Source of the DNA: Novosphingobium sp. PP1Y
Lineage (GTDB): Bacteria; Pseudomonadota; Alphaproteobacteria; Sphingomonadales; Sphingomonadaceae
Assembly (NCBI RefSeq): GCF_000253255.1
Contig: NC_015580.1
Location: 1,315,001 to 1,379,000 of the forward strand
Reading direction: 5' to 3'
Length of the DNA: 64,000 nt
Part shown: positions 9,167-18,223 of the stretch, piece by piece
How positions within the stretch are numbered: the stretch's first letter is position 1
Layout: each line of letters begins with the position of its first letter
Notes under the pieces: model-generated
Seen by the model: only the letters and a program-made list of their open reading frames with translations
What the model was told of the DNA's origin: nothing
Database searches by the model: none
Made by a program: the position numbers and the translations under genes

Positions 9167-11029
9167 TTACATCCACTCCGGCTCGCGATGGCTGGCCTGA
9201 GCACTCAGGCGGATGGCCGCGTTGGCGGCGCCAAAAGCGTCGTAATCGCGCCGCTGGACGACTTCGAAGAACACCCGCTTTGCCACCGCGCGGCTGTAGA
9301 ACTGGAAGTACTCCCCCTGCTCGTCGCGGTCGTAGAGAATGTTCCCCGCACGCAGCCTTTCGAGCAGGTCCGGAGCCAGCCCGAAGCGGGCTTCGATATC
9401 GTCGTAATAGTTTGGCCCGATCTCGAGCATCGGCAGATCCGCATCGACCGTGGACTGCGCCGCCTCGAAAATGTCATCTGTCGCCAGGGCAATATGCTGC
9501 ACGCCTGCGCCGAAGTAATTGCGGATAAAGCGCGAGCTCAAAGACTGGTGTGCCAGCGATCCGTTCAGAGTGAAACGCACGCTGCGGTCGGCATTCTGCA
9601 CGGCTTGGCTGTAAACCAGGCCCATCTGATCGGCGATCTCCAGTTGCGCAGTCGTGTCCATGTCGAACAGCGACACGTAGAACAGCAGCCAGCTGAGGAA
9701 CTCGCCCTGCTGCATCGTCTGGGCGACGTGATCTATGCGCGTCAGCAGCTGCGCGGTGCTTTCTTCTTCCTGCTGGTGCGGAAATTCCTCCGCCCACATC
9801 GAGCCGCTTTGCGCTGCATCGACAAGGTAGAGCAGACTGCCGCCCAGCCCGCGAAGGCTGGGAATTTCCCATTCGTCGGGAGCCACGGCCTGCGCGTAAC
9901 GCTGGATGCCCAGCGCCTGCGCGCGGGCGAGAGCGGCCTCCTGATCGGTCACGCCCAGGCCGATTGCGCAGACGGAACCGCCATGGACAACCTCGTGACT
10001 GTGGGCATGGCCATCGGGCTCGCAATTGAGCACGAAGTTGATGTCTCCCTGCTTCCACCGGGTAACATCCTTGCTGCGGTGTTTCGCCACCGGCGTGAAG
10101 CCGAGCGCGCGGAAATAGCGGGCGAACTCCTCCGCCTCCTCGTGGCTGGCGGCAAATTCGATGAATTCGGTGCTAGTGGCGGTGACCCGGTCGGGAAGCA
10201 CCGGGGTTTGGCCAAGCTTGCGTGCCGCTTCGTCCTCAAGGAAGCGCAGCGAACGGTGGCCGTCCACTGCCAGCTGGGCAGCGGCACCAGCGCGGAACTG
10301 GTCGTTGAAGATTTCAAGGCTGAACCAGCCATCGTAGCCAATGCGCTGAATGGCGGCGACGTATTCGGCCACTGGCCAGTCGCCTTGCCCCGGCAGAACG
10401 CGGAAATGGCGGCTCCAGCTGAGCGGATCCATCGACAGGCGCGGCGCATCGGCAAGCTGCACGAAGAACAGTTTTTCCGCACGAATATCGCCGATGCTGC
10501 TGTTGGGAACGTCGCGTGCGAGCGAGTGAAACGTATCGAGCACCAGGCCGATCGAAGGGTGGTCCACGTCGCGCACCAGCGACCACGCGTCGCGATGGTC
10601 GCTAACGTGGCGCCCCCAGGCAAGCGCTTCGTAGCCGATGCGCTTGCCATGCCGCGCAGCCAGCTCGCCAAGCTCGTGCAGGTCGTCGAGCATGCGCTGG
10701 CGTTCGGGCAGGGCGACCGGCGAACAGTTCGAACATAGCAGCACCAGATCGGTATCGAGCGCCTCCATGATCTCGAACTTACGCTCCATGCGCGCGAAGG
10801 CGGCGCTGCGCAGCGGTTCGGGCATGCCCTCGAGGTCACGAAACGGCTGGAACATGGTGCATTCAAGCCCCAGGTCGCGCATCATCTTCGCAATCTGGCG
10901 GGCATCCTGCGGTGCACCTATCAGGTCGTTTTCGAAGATCTCCACGCCGCCGAACCCGGCTCGAGCGGCGGATTCGAGTTTATCGGCAAGTGGGCCGCTC
11001 AGGCAGACAGAGGCGATTGATGTTTTCAT
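9167..11029 (-). CDS. quiC: 3-dehydroshikimate dehydratase, QuiC type (AP-endonuclease-fold + VOC fusion)
   Basis: This 620-residue fused enzyme converts 3-dehydroshikimate to protocatechuate. Residues 1-270 form a TIM barrel whose metal-binding residues are visible as E134 (YEALAWG), D165 and H168 (LVLDTFH), Q191 (VQLAD) and E239 (FSLEIFND). These match the pattern known for bacterial QuiC1. Residues 290-610 are a vicinal-oxygen-chelate, HPPD-like domain with a possible facial triad H433 (RIDHV), H512 (VQHIAL) and E573 (GEYFQFYS). Its length matches QuiC1 (about 630). The start at 11029 overlaps the upstream dehydrogenase stop by ATGA, so the two are coupled. Confidence 0.9.
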   Translation of the reverse strand: MKTSIASVCLSGPLADKLESAARAGFGGVEIFENDLIGAPQDARQIAKMMRDLGLECTMFQPFRDLEGMPEPLRSAAFARMERKFEIMEALDTDLVLLCSNCSPVALPERQRMLDDLHELGELAARHGKRIGYEALAWGRHVSDHRDAWSLVRDVDHPSIGLVLDTFHSLARDVPNSSIGDIRAEKLFFVQLADAPRLSMDPLSWSRHFRVLPGQGDWPVAEYVAAIQRIGYDGWFSLEIFNDQFRAGAAAQLAVDGHRSLRFLEDEAARKLGQTPVLPDRVTATSTEFIEFAASHEEAEEFARYFRALGFTPVAKHRSKDVTRWKQGDINFVLNCEPDGHAHSHEVVHGGSVCAIGLGVTDQEAALARAQALGIQRYAQAVAPDEWEIPSLRGLGGSLLYLVDAAQSGSMWAEEFPHQQEEESTAQLLTRIDHVAQTMQQGEFLSWLLFYVSLFDMDTTAQLEIADQMGLVYSQAVQNADRSVRFTLNGSLAHQSLSSRFIRNYFGAGVQHIALATDDIFEAAQSTVDADLPMLEIGPNYYDDIEARFGLAPDLLERLRAGNILYDRDEQGEYFQFYSRAVAKRVFFEVVQRRDYDAFGAANAAIRLSAQASHREPEWM

Positions 11030-11904
11030 GCCGCGCCTCGCTGAGCTTGATTGTCCACTGCGCCCAGTGCGGCCAACATGCGGTCGCGATCGGGTTCCAC
11101 TCCGGTAAATCGACGCAATCCCTCGGCAGCCTGGCCGATCACCATGGGCGCTCCGCCGGCGGTTGCCAGCCCGCGCGTTTGCGCCGCCTTCAGCAGCTCG
11201 GTCTCGCGCGGGAAATAGATGACGTCGGCAAGCCACTGACCGGGCGAGAGCAATTCAGGATCAAATGGCATGCCAGGATGTGCCACCATGCCGACAGGGG
11301 TAGACTGGACAACGCCGCAAGCACCGTCAATGGCAGCGGCTGGCGTTGCGCTCGCGACGATGCTGGCTTCGGGGAAAGCTGACCGGAGGCGGGTGGCCAG
11401 CGCATCGACCCGGTCGGCGGACATGTCATGAATGCGCAGCTCGCGGGTTCCGGAATGGAGCAGGGCAAAGGCCGTTGCCGACCCGGCTCCGCCTGAGCCT
11501 ATCTGCGCAACGACATCGCGCGGCTCCTGCGGGAAGGCCAGATCAAGCATGAACTCGAAGCCGATCCAGTCGGTGTTGGTGCCGGACATGCGCCCGTCGT
11601 TAAAGCTCACGCAGTTAACCGCACCGAGCGATGCCGCGGTGGAATCAACTTCGTCGAGCAGCGGGATCACCGCCTGTTTGAAAGGATGGGTGACGTAGAC
11701 CCCGCGAAAGCCACGCTCGACCAGCTGGGCAAGCATGTTGGGCAAGGCTTCGTCCGCCAGTTCAAGCGCGTCGAAATCGAACAGATCGTAGGTGAGCGCG
11801 AGGCCGAGGCGAGCTGCTTCCGTCTCGTGGATGGCCGGGGATGACGAGGCGCCAATCCCTCGGCCCAGCAAGCCAATCTTTATCGAGGACGCAGCGTCCG
11901 TCAT
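11026..11904 (-). CDS. Shikimate/quinate dehydrogenase homologue (AroE superfamily)
   Basis: This 292-residue NAD(P)-dependent enzyme has the AroE layout. The substrate domain reads LGRGIGASSSPAIHE; the catalytic Lys is K76 in VTHPFK and the Asp is D112 in NTDWIG. A Rossmann Gly-rich loop follows (GSGGAGSA). AroE enzymes interconvert 3-dehydroshikimate and shikimate. Catabolic homologues (QuiB/YdiB) also oxidise quinate or shikimate with NAD. Placement between an aromatic-acid-type MFS and quiC argues for a catabolic, NAD-using role rather than aromatic amino-acid biosynthesis. It is coupled by 4-nt overlaps on both sides. Confidence 0.8.
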   Translation of the reverse strand: MTDAASSIKIGLLGRGIGASSSPAIHETEAARLGLALTYDLFDFDALELADEALPNMLAQLVERGFRGVYVTHPFKQAVIPLLDEVDSTAASLGAVNCVSFNDGRMSGTNTDWIGFEFMLDLAFPQEPRDVVAQIGSGGAGSATAFALLHSGTRELRIHDMSADRVDALATRLRSAFPEASIVASATPAAAIDGACGVVQSTPVGMVAHPGMPFDPELLSPGQWLADVIYFPRETELLKAAQTRGLATAGGAPMVIGQAAEGLRRFTGVEPDRDRMLAALGAVDNQAQRGAA

Positions 11905-13211
11905 GCGCGCTTCTCCGGAATGATGACGAGTAGGGCTAGCAAACCGGCAATTACGGCAGGCACGGCAAAGATGATGAAGACCGTCCCGACAGGAAGGTCG
12001 GTCCCGACCAGATAACCGCCAACCAGCGGGCCGAGCACTGCGCCGATGCGGCCTACGCCCATCGACCAGCCGATGCCCGTGCTGCGGATCTCGGTGGGAT
12101 AGAACCGCGCGGACAGGGCCCAGAAGCCGTTGAAGCCACCCTGTACCGTGACACCAACGGCCAGCGCCGCAAGCAACGTCAGCACCAGTGGCATCGACAG
12201 GTTGCCGAAGATCAGCATCGCCACTGCGGCAGCAAAGAAGAACAATGCGATGACGCGCGGCAAGGCAAAGCGCACGGCAAGCCAGCCCATAAGGCTCGTG
12301 CCAAGGAAGGCACCCAGATTGTAGGTAGCCCCGGCGTAGATTGCCTGATCGAGAGGAAGACCCGCCCGGGTGGTTAGTTCAGGGATCCAGTTGATCACGA
12401 AGTAAAGGACGAAGTAGCCGAGGGCGACGGCGATCCACAGGATCACACCCGAACGCAGGCGGCCATCGTCGAAGAGGCGCAGCAAGCTGGTTCTGCTCGC
12501 GGCTTCCGGCTTGGACGGCAAGGCACCGAGCGGTTCGTGACCCAGCCGCGCACGCAGCCGGTTAGCCCGGTCCAGCGCCTTGGTTGGCTGGCGGCGCAAC
12601 AGGAAATCAATCGACTCCGGCATCAACGCCAGCGCGATAACCAGCAAGCCGAGACTAAGCGCGCCGATCGCCAGCAGAACCGTGCGCCACCCGTGATCAG
12701 GCAGCAACGACACCGTCAGAAATGCGGTGATGATCGATCCAAAGGGCCAGCCCGCCTGCACGAAGCCGACGGCAAAATCCTGATAACGCGGCGGCGCAAA
12801 CTCGGAGGCCATGGCCGTCATGGTGACGCCAATGGTGCCGACGCCGAGGCCGACCACGAACCGGGCGAGGATCATCGCCTCCACACTGTGGACCTGCGAT
12901 GAAATCACCATCGCGACGGCAACAACAGCAAGGGCGCAAATAATCAGCGGACGACGGCCGAAACGGTCGGCCAGCGGCGCGATGAACAGGCAACCACAGG
13001 CCATACCGGCAAGGCTCGCGCTGAAAATAACGCCAAGATCCTGGGGCGCGATTGCCCACTCGTCGGAAAGAACGGGTGCAACGAAGGACATGACCAGCAA
13101 GTCCGCCCCATCAAGCATGTTGAGCAGGAAGCACAGGCCGACCGCAATGACTTGCAGCGGCTTCCAAGCGCCAGCTTCGACAGAACGGGGAAGGGCGCTG
13201 TCTGCGCTCAT
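11901..13211 (-). CDS. MFS transporter, aromatic-acid:H+ symporter type
   Basis: This protein has about 436 residues and 12 predicted membrane helices. The AAHS-like N-terminal motif is LLNMLDGADLLVMSFVAPVL, the loop 2-3 signature is PLADRFGRRPL, and there is a long central loop after helix 6. AAHS carriers import benzoate-, protocatechuate-, shikimate- or quinate-like acids across the inner membrane. It is the first gene of the minus-strand operon and overlaps the dehydrogenase by ATGA. The start is uncertain: 13211 gives a normal N-terminus, while in-frame codons extend up into the operator region near 13346. Confidence 0.8.
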   Translation of the reverse strand: MSADSALPRSVEAGAWKPLQVIAVGLCFLLNMLDGADLLVMSFVAPVLSDEWAIAPQDLGVIFSASLAGMACGCLFIAPLADRFGRRPLIICALAVVAVAMVISSQVHSVEAMILARFVVGLGVGTIGVTMTAMASEFAPPRYQDFAVGFVQAGWPFGSIITAFLTVSLLPDHGWRTVLLAIGALSLGLLVIALALMPESIDFLLRRQPTKALDRANRLRARLGHEPLGALPSKPEAASRTSLLRLFDDGRLRSGVILWIAVALGYFVLYFVINWIPELTTRAGLPLDQAIYAGATYNLGAFLGTSLMGWLAVRFALPRVIALFFFAAAVAMLIFGNLSMPLVLTLLAALAVGVTVQGGFNGFWALSARFYPTEIRSTGIGWSMGVGRIGAVLGPLVGGYLVGTDLPVGTVFIIFAVPAVIAGLLALLVIIPEKRA

Positions 13212-13317
13212 CCGGCGATCCAGGGGGCGGAAAATACCGCGTGGCAGCTGCTGGGTGCAATCATGACATCCTCGCTCATCCCGCCTCATTTCTACGAGGT
13301 CGGTCGCCACGCCAATA

Positions 13318-13359
13318 AACATACCGGTTGGTCCGGTCAATAACAAACATACTGGTTGG
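13318..13359. promoter_or_regulatory. Paired TetR-type operator in the module 1 divergent promoter region
   Basis: Two direct copies of AACATACyGGTTGG occur at 13318-13331 and 13346-13359, 28 bp apart. The first continues into the palindrome ACCGG-N5-CCGGT (13323-13337). The second lies in the imperfect palindrome AACATACTGGTTGGAATGTT. They sit between the MFS operon and the divergent tetR gene, where an autoregulated TetR repressor would control both promoters. Binding is inferred. Confidence 0.6.
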
Positions 13360-13417
13360 AATGTTGTTGCCTGAGCGCCCGCCTCCTGGTTATGACGGGG
13401 CGAAAGCTTGGGAAGGC

Positions 13418-14092
13418 ATGATAGTGAAAAACATGGCAGAGGCGGCTACAGGAGAGCGGCGCAAGCGCGATGCTTCGGCAACGCGCGCCGAACTTATCGC
13501 AGCCGCAACCGATGAATTTGCCGAAAAAGGCCTGGCCGGTGCGAGGGTGGAGGAAATCGCCGCGCGCACCGCGACCAGCAAGCACATGATCTACTACCAT
13601 TTCGGCAGCAAGGACGGGCTCTATCGCGCTGTCCTTGAACAGGCATACGACGAGTTTCGTATCGCCGAAGGATCGCTCGATTACGATGACTTGCCGGCGC
13701 TTGATGCTCTCTCAACGCTAGTAGGTGCCACGTTTGACGTGCATGCCAGTCGGCCGCAGATCGTCCGCATTATCATGGCGGAAAACATCAACCTCGGCCA
13801 GCAGATCCGGTCGATTGACAGCTTTCAGCAGCGTGAACTAGCGCTGGAGACCATGCGGCGGATACTCAATCGCGGGGCCGAGGAAGGTACGCTGCGACGC
13901 GGGTTGGACCCGCTGCAGATACATCTGACCGTGGCCGCCCTGTGTTTCCACTACATCGCGAACGTCCATACCTTCGGCCATGTCTTCGAGCTGGAGGCCC
14001 ATTCTCCCGATCAGATGACCCTCCGTCGCAATGAGGTCATCGCAACAGTTGTCAGCCGATGCGCGGCTACCACGGAAATGGAAGATCGATGA
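13418..14092 (+). CDS. TetR-family regulator of module 1
   Basis: This protein of about 224 residues has an N-terminal TetR HTH (ELIAAATDEFAEKGLAGARVEEIAARTATSK, then the YYHFGSKDGLY signature) and an all-helical ligand domain. It is transcribed away from the MFS-aroE-quiC operon and is the first gene of the tannase operon. Its last codon overlaps the next gene by ATGA (14089-14092). It probably represses both arms through the repeats at 13318-13359 and is relieved by a pathway intermediate. The start is 13418, with GGAAGG close upstream, or possibly 13433. Confidence 0.85.
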   Translation: MIVKNMAEAATGERRKRDASATRAELIAAATDEFAEKGLAGARVEEIAARTATSKHMIYYHFGSKDGLYRAVLEQAYDEFRIAEGSLDYDDLPALDALSTLVGATFDVHASRPQIVRIIMAENINLGQQIRSIDSFQQRELALETMRRILNRGAEEGTLRRGLDPLQIHLTVAALCFHYIANVHTFGHVFELEAHSPDQMTLRRNEVIATVVSRCAATTEMEDR

Positions 14093-15816
14093 CCTATCGT
14101 AACGTTATTGCATCAGCGAGCCTAGCCGCCCTGGTTGTCGGTTGCGCCGGGGTAGCGCCGACCGCTCCCGACGCCGATCGAAGCCTGGGCTCGCTCTCGA
14201 ACCAATGCAACGCTCTGGGGGCGCAATTGATGGCCGGGGCGCCGGTTGACGGTCTCGTCGTTGTGACCAGTGACTGGGAAGAGGCTGCCACGGTGGGCGG
14301 AACCGGCCCGGATGCGCAAACACCATTGCCGCCCCATTGTCTGGTCGAAGGCTATTACGGCGAGCACGAAGGCCTTGTCGGCGGCCCATACCGGACCGGT
14401 TTTCGCATGCGTCTGCCGCTGGATTGGAACGGGCGCTTCCTGTTCGAAGGCGGCGGGGGCTCCAATGGTGTGATCCGCGATGCCACCGGGCGGAACGGCG
14501 TCGGCAATACTCCCGCGCTTGAGCGCGGCTACGCCGTGATCGCCCAGGACAGCGGGCATGACAATGATCGCAACAACGTGCCGGCCGATGGCGGTCAGAT
14601 GGTTTTCGGCCACGATCCGCAGGCCCGGGCCGACTATGGCCATGCCAGCCTCAAACTGACCTACGATCTTGGCCAATACATCGTCACCACATTCTATGGC
14701 CGGAAAAGCGAGACCAACCTTTTCTGGGGCTGTTCCAAGGGCGGGCAAGAGGGGATGGCTTTTGCCCAGCGCTATCCCGATGCCTTCGACGGGATCGTGG
14801 CCATGGCTCCGGGCATGTCGTTGCCGCGCGCTGCCGTGGCTGAAGCATGGGACACCCAGGCGCTGGCGGGCATCTTGTCAGCGCGCGGTGAGAAGCCGAC
14901 GGTCGAGGGATTGCGGACCCTGTTTTCGTCTGCGCAGTCCGATCTCGTGAGCAGTGCCACGCTGGCCGCCTGCGATGGCCTTGATGGCGCAAAGGACGGG
15001 ATTGTCGCCGCCGTTGGACAGTGCACGACAGCACGCGTCGAACCCGAACTGCGCGCCCGTCAGTGCGCAGCGCAGGGTGACACGGGGTGCCTTGATAAGG
15101 CGCAGGTGGATGCGCTGATCACAATCATGGATGGTCCCCACGATTCTTCCGGCAAGGCGCTCTATTCCCAATGGGCCTGGGATGGCGGCGTTGGATCGCC
15201 GGGCTGGCAAGTGTGGAAGACGGGGCTGGTGGATGGCCCACCATCGCTGAATGTCGTGCTGGGCGGCAACGCGCTGGCTTCTGCATTCACCACCCTGCCG
15301 ACGCCCATTCAGCCAGATCCGGAGCAATTGCTCGCATGGCAGCTGGGTTTCGACTTCGACAAGGACGCTCCGGCGATTTACGCCGTTGTGCCGCCCTACA
15401 CGACCAGCGCCTGGCAAGACGTTGGCATGCGCTCGACCGATCTTTCGGCTTTTCGCGCTCATGGCGGAAAGTTGATCGTGCCGCACGGCGGCGGCGATCC
15501 GGTCTTTTCCGTGCTCGATACGATCGACTGGTGGAACGGGGTGAATGCGGCCAATGGCGGGAAGGCTGATGGTTTTGTCAGGGTCTTCCCGGTGCCCGGA
15601 ATGAACCATTGCGGCGGCGGCCCCGCGACCGACCGGTTCGACTCGCTTGCGGCGCTTGAAAGCTGGGTCATCGACGGGGTGGCCCCCGCGTCAATCCCTG
15701 CAACTGCCGGGGATGATACGCCGTGGCCGGGACGCAAGATGCCGCTTTGTCCATACCCGCAGATTGCCTTGGCGAATGGTGCGGGCGATTATCGCTGCGG
15801 ACTTCCGCAGCCTTAG
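14089..15816 (+). CDS. Tannase/feruloyl esterase family lipoprotein
   Basis: This 575-residue esterase has an N-terminal lipobox (ALVVGC, Cys19), placing it on the periplasmic or outer surface. It carries the CS-D-HC signature of the tannase/feruloyl esterase family: nucleophile Ser216 in GCSKGG with the adjacent Cys, Asp in GGDPVFS, and a late His-Cys in GMNHCGGG. Family members cut gallate, ferulate or chlorogenate esters or mono(hydroxyethyl) terephthalate. With quiC and an aroE-type dehydrogenase opposite, quinate or shikimate esters of phenolic acids are an attractive substrate guess. The start at 14089 is set by the 4-nt overlap with tetR. Confidence 0.87.
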   Translation: MTYRNVIASASLAALVVGCAGVAPTAPDADRSLGSLSNQCNALGAQLMAGAPVDGLVVVTSDWEEAATVGGTGPDAQTPLPPHCLVEGYYGEHEGLVGGPYRTGFRMRLPLDWNGRFLFEGGGGSNGVIRDATGRNGVGNTPALERGYAVIAQDSGHDNDRNNVPADGGQMVFGHDPQARADYGHASLKLTYDLGQYIVTTFYGRKSETNLFWGCSKGGQEGMAFAQRYPDAFDGIVAMAPGMSLPRAAVAEAWDTQALAGILSARGEKPTVEGLRTLFSSAQSDLVSSATLAACDGLDGAKDGIVAAVGQCTTARVEPELRARQCAAQGDTGCLDKAQVDALITIMDGPHDSSGKALYSQWAWDGGVGSPGWQVWKTGLVDGPPSLNVVLGGNALASAFTTLPTPIQPDPEQLLAWQLGFDFDKDAPAIYAVVPPYTTSAWQDVGMRSTDLSAFRAHGGKLIVPHGGGDPVFSVLDTIDWWNGVNAANGGKADGFVRVFPVPGMNHCGGGPATDRFDSLAALESWVIDGVAPASIPATAGDDTPWPGRKMPLCPYPQIALANGAGDYRCGLPQP

Positions 15817-15873
15817 GAATTCCCGCCATTGCCTTCCCCCTTTGGCTGGTGGCGCGTTGACGGAGAATTTGTA

Positions 15874-16899
15874 GTGCGGATGTTTATGATGCCGGTGGCG
15901 GTCAGCCGTCTCTTCGCGCCGATTGGCCTGTCGCTTGCTGCCGCAGCGCTGCTCAGCGCTTGCAGCTCGCTGGGAGATGCTTCCGCCACGGCGCAGCCGC
16001 AAGTCGCAGATGCCGAACTGGACGCCTACGCTGCCATGCCCAACGGGCCGGGTTCGGGTGACTATCCCGCGATCATGGAAGTTGATCCTTCGTTGCCGGA
16101 TCATGTCATCTACCGGCCGGCGGATCTCTCGCCGTTTCAGAATAGCAAGCTGCCGGTCGTGGTGTGGGGGAATGGCGGCTGCAGCGCCGACGCCGCGAGT
16201 TCGCGCCTGCACTTGCTCGAGATGGCCTCACACGGCTACCTCGTCATCGCTGCCGGCCAGATACTGAGCGGGCCCGGCGCCCCCGATGCGCGCGAAACCG
16301 TCGCCCTGCCTGCCGCCGATGGCGCACTGCCCGATGCTGCGGTAACGGCGGCCGACATGGTTGCGGGCATTGACTGGGCACTGGCCGAGAACGCCCGCCG
16401 CGACAGCCCCTATTTCCAGCGGATCGATCCGCAGCGGATAGCCGCTTCGGGGCGGAGCTGTGGAGGCTTGCTTGCCTTGCGCGTTGCCGCCGATCCGCGC
16501 GTGGACGCTGTGGTGGTGCACAACAGCGGCACCTTTCCGATCGGCAACAAGCTTATGGTTGGCGGGGTCGAGGGCAGCCGCGCCTTGCTCGATGGCCTGC
16601 ACACACCGGTGATCTATATCATGGGCGGAGACACAGACATCGCCTGGCAGAATGCGCTCGACGACTTTGCCGCCATTGACACGCAGCCGGTGTTTCTTGC
16701 CAGCGAGGATGTCGGTCACGGCGGCACCTTCCGGCAGCCGAACGGCGGCGAGGGCGCGCAGGTTGCGGTCGCCTGGCTCGATTGGCAGCTCAAGAACTCC
16801 AGCGATGCGGGCAAGCTGTTCACGGGCGAGGAATGCGGCCTGTGCACGAAGCCCGGCTGGACGGTCATGCGCAAGTCCATACCGGGAGAGACGAAATGA
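15874..16899 (+). CDS. Lipoprotein alpha/beta hydrolase, paralogue of the 5.4 kb gene
   Basis: This protein of about 341 residues has a lipoprotein signal (ALLSAC then SSLGDA). It aligns along its length with the 5359-6324 product: VVVWGNGGCSADAAS, nucleophile elbow GRSCGG, late DVGHGGT carrying the putative catalytic His, and a C-terminal CGLC. A GTG at 15874 with GGAG eight bases upstream is the best start; ATGs at 15880 and 15886 are alternatives. It overlaps the next gene by ATGA (16896-16899). The two paralogues on opposite arms suggest duplicated hydrolases for related esters. Confidence 0.75.
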   Translation: MRMFMMPVAVSRLFAPIGLSLAAAALLSACSSLGDASATAQPQVADAELDAYAAMPNGPGSGDYPAIMEVDPSLPDHVIYRPADLSPFQNSKLPVVVWGNGGCSADAASSRLHLLEMASHGYLVIAAGQILSGPGAPDARETVALPAADGALPDAAVTAADMVAGIDWALAENARRDSPYFQRIDPQRIAASGRSCGGLLALRVAADPRVDAVVVHNSGTFPIGNKLMVGGVEGSRALLDGLHTPVIYIMGGDTDIAWQNALDDFAAIDTQPVFLASEDVGHGGTFRQPNGGEGAQVAVAWLDWQLKNSSDAGKLFTGEECGLCTKPGWTVMRKSIPGETK

Positions 16900-17975
16900 A
16901 CCGGCGCAACGCCTTACAGACTTGCCTCGCGGCCGGAGCATCGCTGGTTGCTTCGCGTGCTCTCGGCGCTTCCAGCGCCAGCGATGCCACGCACGAGCTG
17001 ATCGCCTCGACCATCACGGTCGATATGCATAGCCATATCCCGCCCGATGCGACTGTGGCCGAGTTCCCGATCAAGGCCGGAATGGAACAAGCGGGGCTCG
17101 ACGCAATCTGTGCCAGCTTCCCGGTCGACGTCGTGCCGCGGAAGGCGGAAGGGGACTGGTACAAGGTTCACGTAGACTGGGTGCAGAACCTGAAGAAGCT
17201 GACCAGCGAAGCCGGAATCCGCGAAATCATGAGCTTGGCCGACCTCGAAGCCTGTCACCGCGACCGAATTCCGGGCGTCATTCAGGCGGCGGAAGGTGCC
17301 CAGTTTCTCGAAGGCCGGCTGGAGCGACTTGCCGAGGTTTACGATAACGGCCTGCGCCATCTCCAGCTTGCCCACTCGGTGCAGGATCCCTTTGCGCCGC
17401 TTGGTGACCTGCAGACATTGGACCCGCAGTTCGATGGGCTGACACCGTTTGGCCGATCCGTCATTGAGGAGTGCAACCGCCTCGGCATTGTGATCGACCT
17501 TGCCCATTCAAGCGGAAAGACGCTGAAAGACGCGATCGAGGTGTCGTCGGTTCCGCTCATCTTTTCGCACACGGCCCTGCTTTCGCCTGTGGGCCTCGGC
17601 GCGGTGCCCACCTGGCCCGACACCCGTTTGCCAATGCGGCTGTTGCGCCCTGATGAGGTGCATGCCGTTGCCGAGGCTGGCGGCGTGGTTGGCGTCTGGC
17701 ATATCTTCCCGACAATCAGCGCCTATGCGGCAGCGATCATCGATCTTGTGAACACTGCGGGCGAGGACCATGTGGGGGTCGGCAGCGACACTGGGGTCGC
17801 GGGTGCGATGTATAATGCTAATCACCATTGGCCCGGACAGCACACCGGATTCCTCTATGTCGTTGTCGACGAGCTTCGGCATCAGGGCTGTCCGCCTGCA
17901 ACGATCCGCAAGGTCATCGGCCAGAACTTCTGCCGCATCCTGCACGCTACCGAGCAAGGCAGAAAACCAACCTAA
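16896..17975 (+). CDS. Peptidase M19 (renal dipeptidase-like) metallohydrolase, Tat-exported
   Basis: This 359-residue protein has a twin-arginine-like leader (NRRNALQ, hydrophobic stretch, cut near residue 25). The M19 zinc ligands are visible in order: DMHSH (HxH variant of HxD), Glu in IQAAEGAQF, His in VIDLAHSS, His in IFSHTA and Asp in GVGSDTG. M19 enzymes hydrolyse dipeptides with D- or dehydro-residues, and relatives act on other amides or lactones. Its export and position after two esterases suggest cleavage of an amide or ester released outside the cytoplasm. It is the last gene of the plus-strand operon, ending 60 bp before the IS debris. Confidence 0.8.
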   Translation: MNRRNALQTCLAAGASLVASRALGASSASDATHELIASTITVDMHSHIPPDATVAEFPIKAGMEQAGLDAICASFPVDVVPRKAEGDWYKVHVDWVQNLKKLTSEAGIREIMSLADLEACHRDRIPGVIQAAEGAQFLEGRLERLAEVYDNGLRHLQLAHSVQDPFAPLGDLQTLDPQFDGLTPFGRSVIEECNRLGIVIDLAHSSGKTLKDAIEVSSVPLIFSHTALLSPVGLGAVPTWPDTRLPMRLLRPDEVHAVAEAGGVVGVWHIFPTISAYAAAIIDLVNTAGEDHVGVGSDTGVAGAMYNANHHWPGQHTGFLYVVVDELRHQGCPPATIRKVIGQNFCRILHATEQGRKPT

Positions 17976-18038
17976 ATGACTTAGCCCAAGACTATCCCCT
18001 GCCACAAGCGCGGATAAGAGAAGAACCGCGCTGGAGAC

Positions 18039-18222
18039 CTAGGCTGCGTGGACAAATTTGAGCCAGTATCTAGCCGTTGCAAGATGGACCATGCCGAGGA
18101 AGCTGCTGGCTAGCTGGTCATAGCGAGTGGCAATGGCGCGGGAACATGCGCTCGATGCGGTTGCGCTGCTTGTAGAGCGTCCGGTCATGCTCGATCTTCA
18201 CGCGGCGGTTTGATAGGCCGGG
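18039..18222 (-). pseudogene. IS5-family transposase C-terminal remnant
   Basis: Read on the minus strand, this segment gives HDRTLYKQRNRIERMF, a short disrupted stretch, then ATRYDQLASSFLGM and ARYWLKFVHAA before a stop at 18039-18041. These are hallmarks of IS5-family (IS427/IS1031-like) transposase C-termini. About six codons normally present between ERMF and ATRYD are garbled, and no N-terminus remains. It abuts an IS481 fragment at about 18222. Confidence 0.75.
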
Positions 18223-18223
18223 G

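Noticed and set aside
8988..9176. 63-codon upstream extension of the first TonB receptor
   Set aside because: It would bury the signal peptide, and a GAGG at the right distance supports the start at 8987.
7836..10738. Long open frames of about 450 and 536 codons on the plus strand
   Set aside because: They lie antisense to the TonB receptor and quiC genes, which have clear domain matches. High GC keeps the opposite frame open. No recognisable domain or ribosome site.
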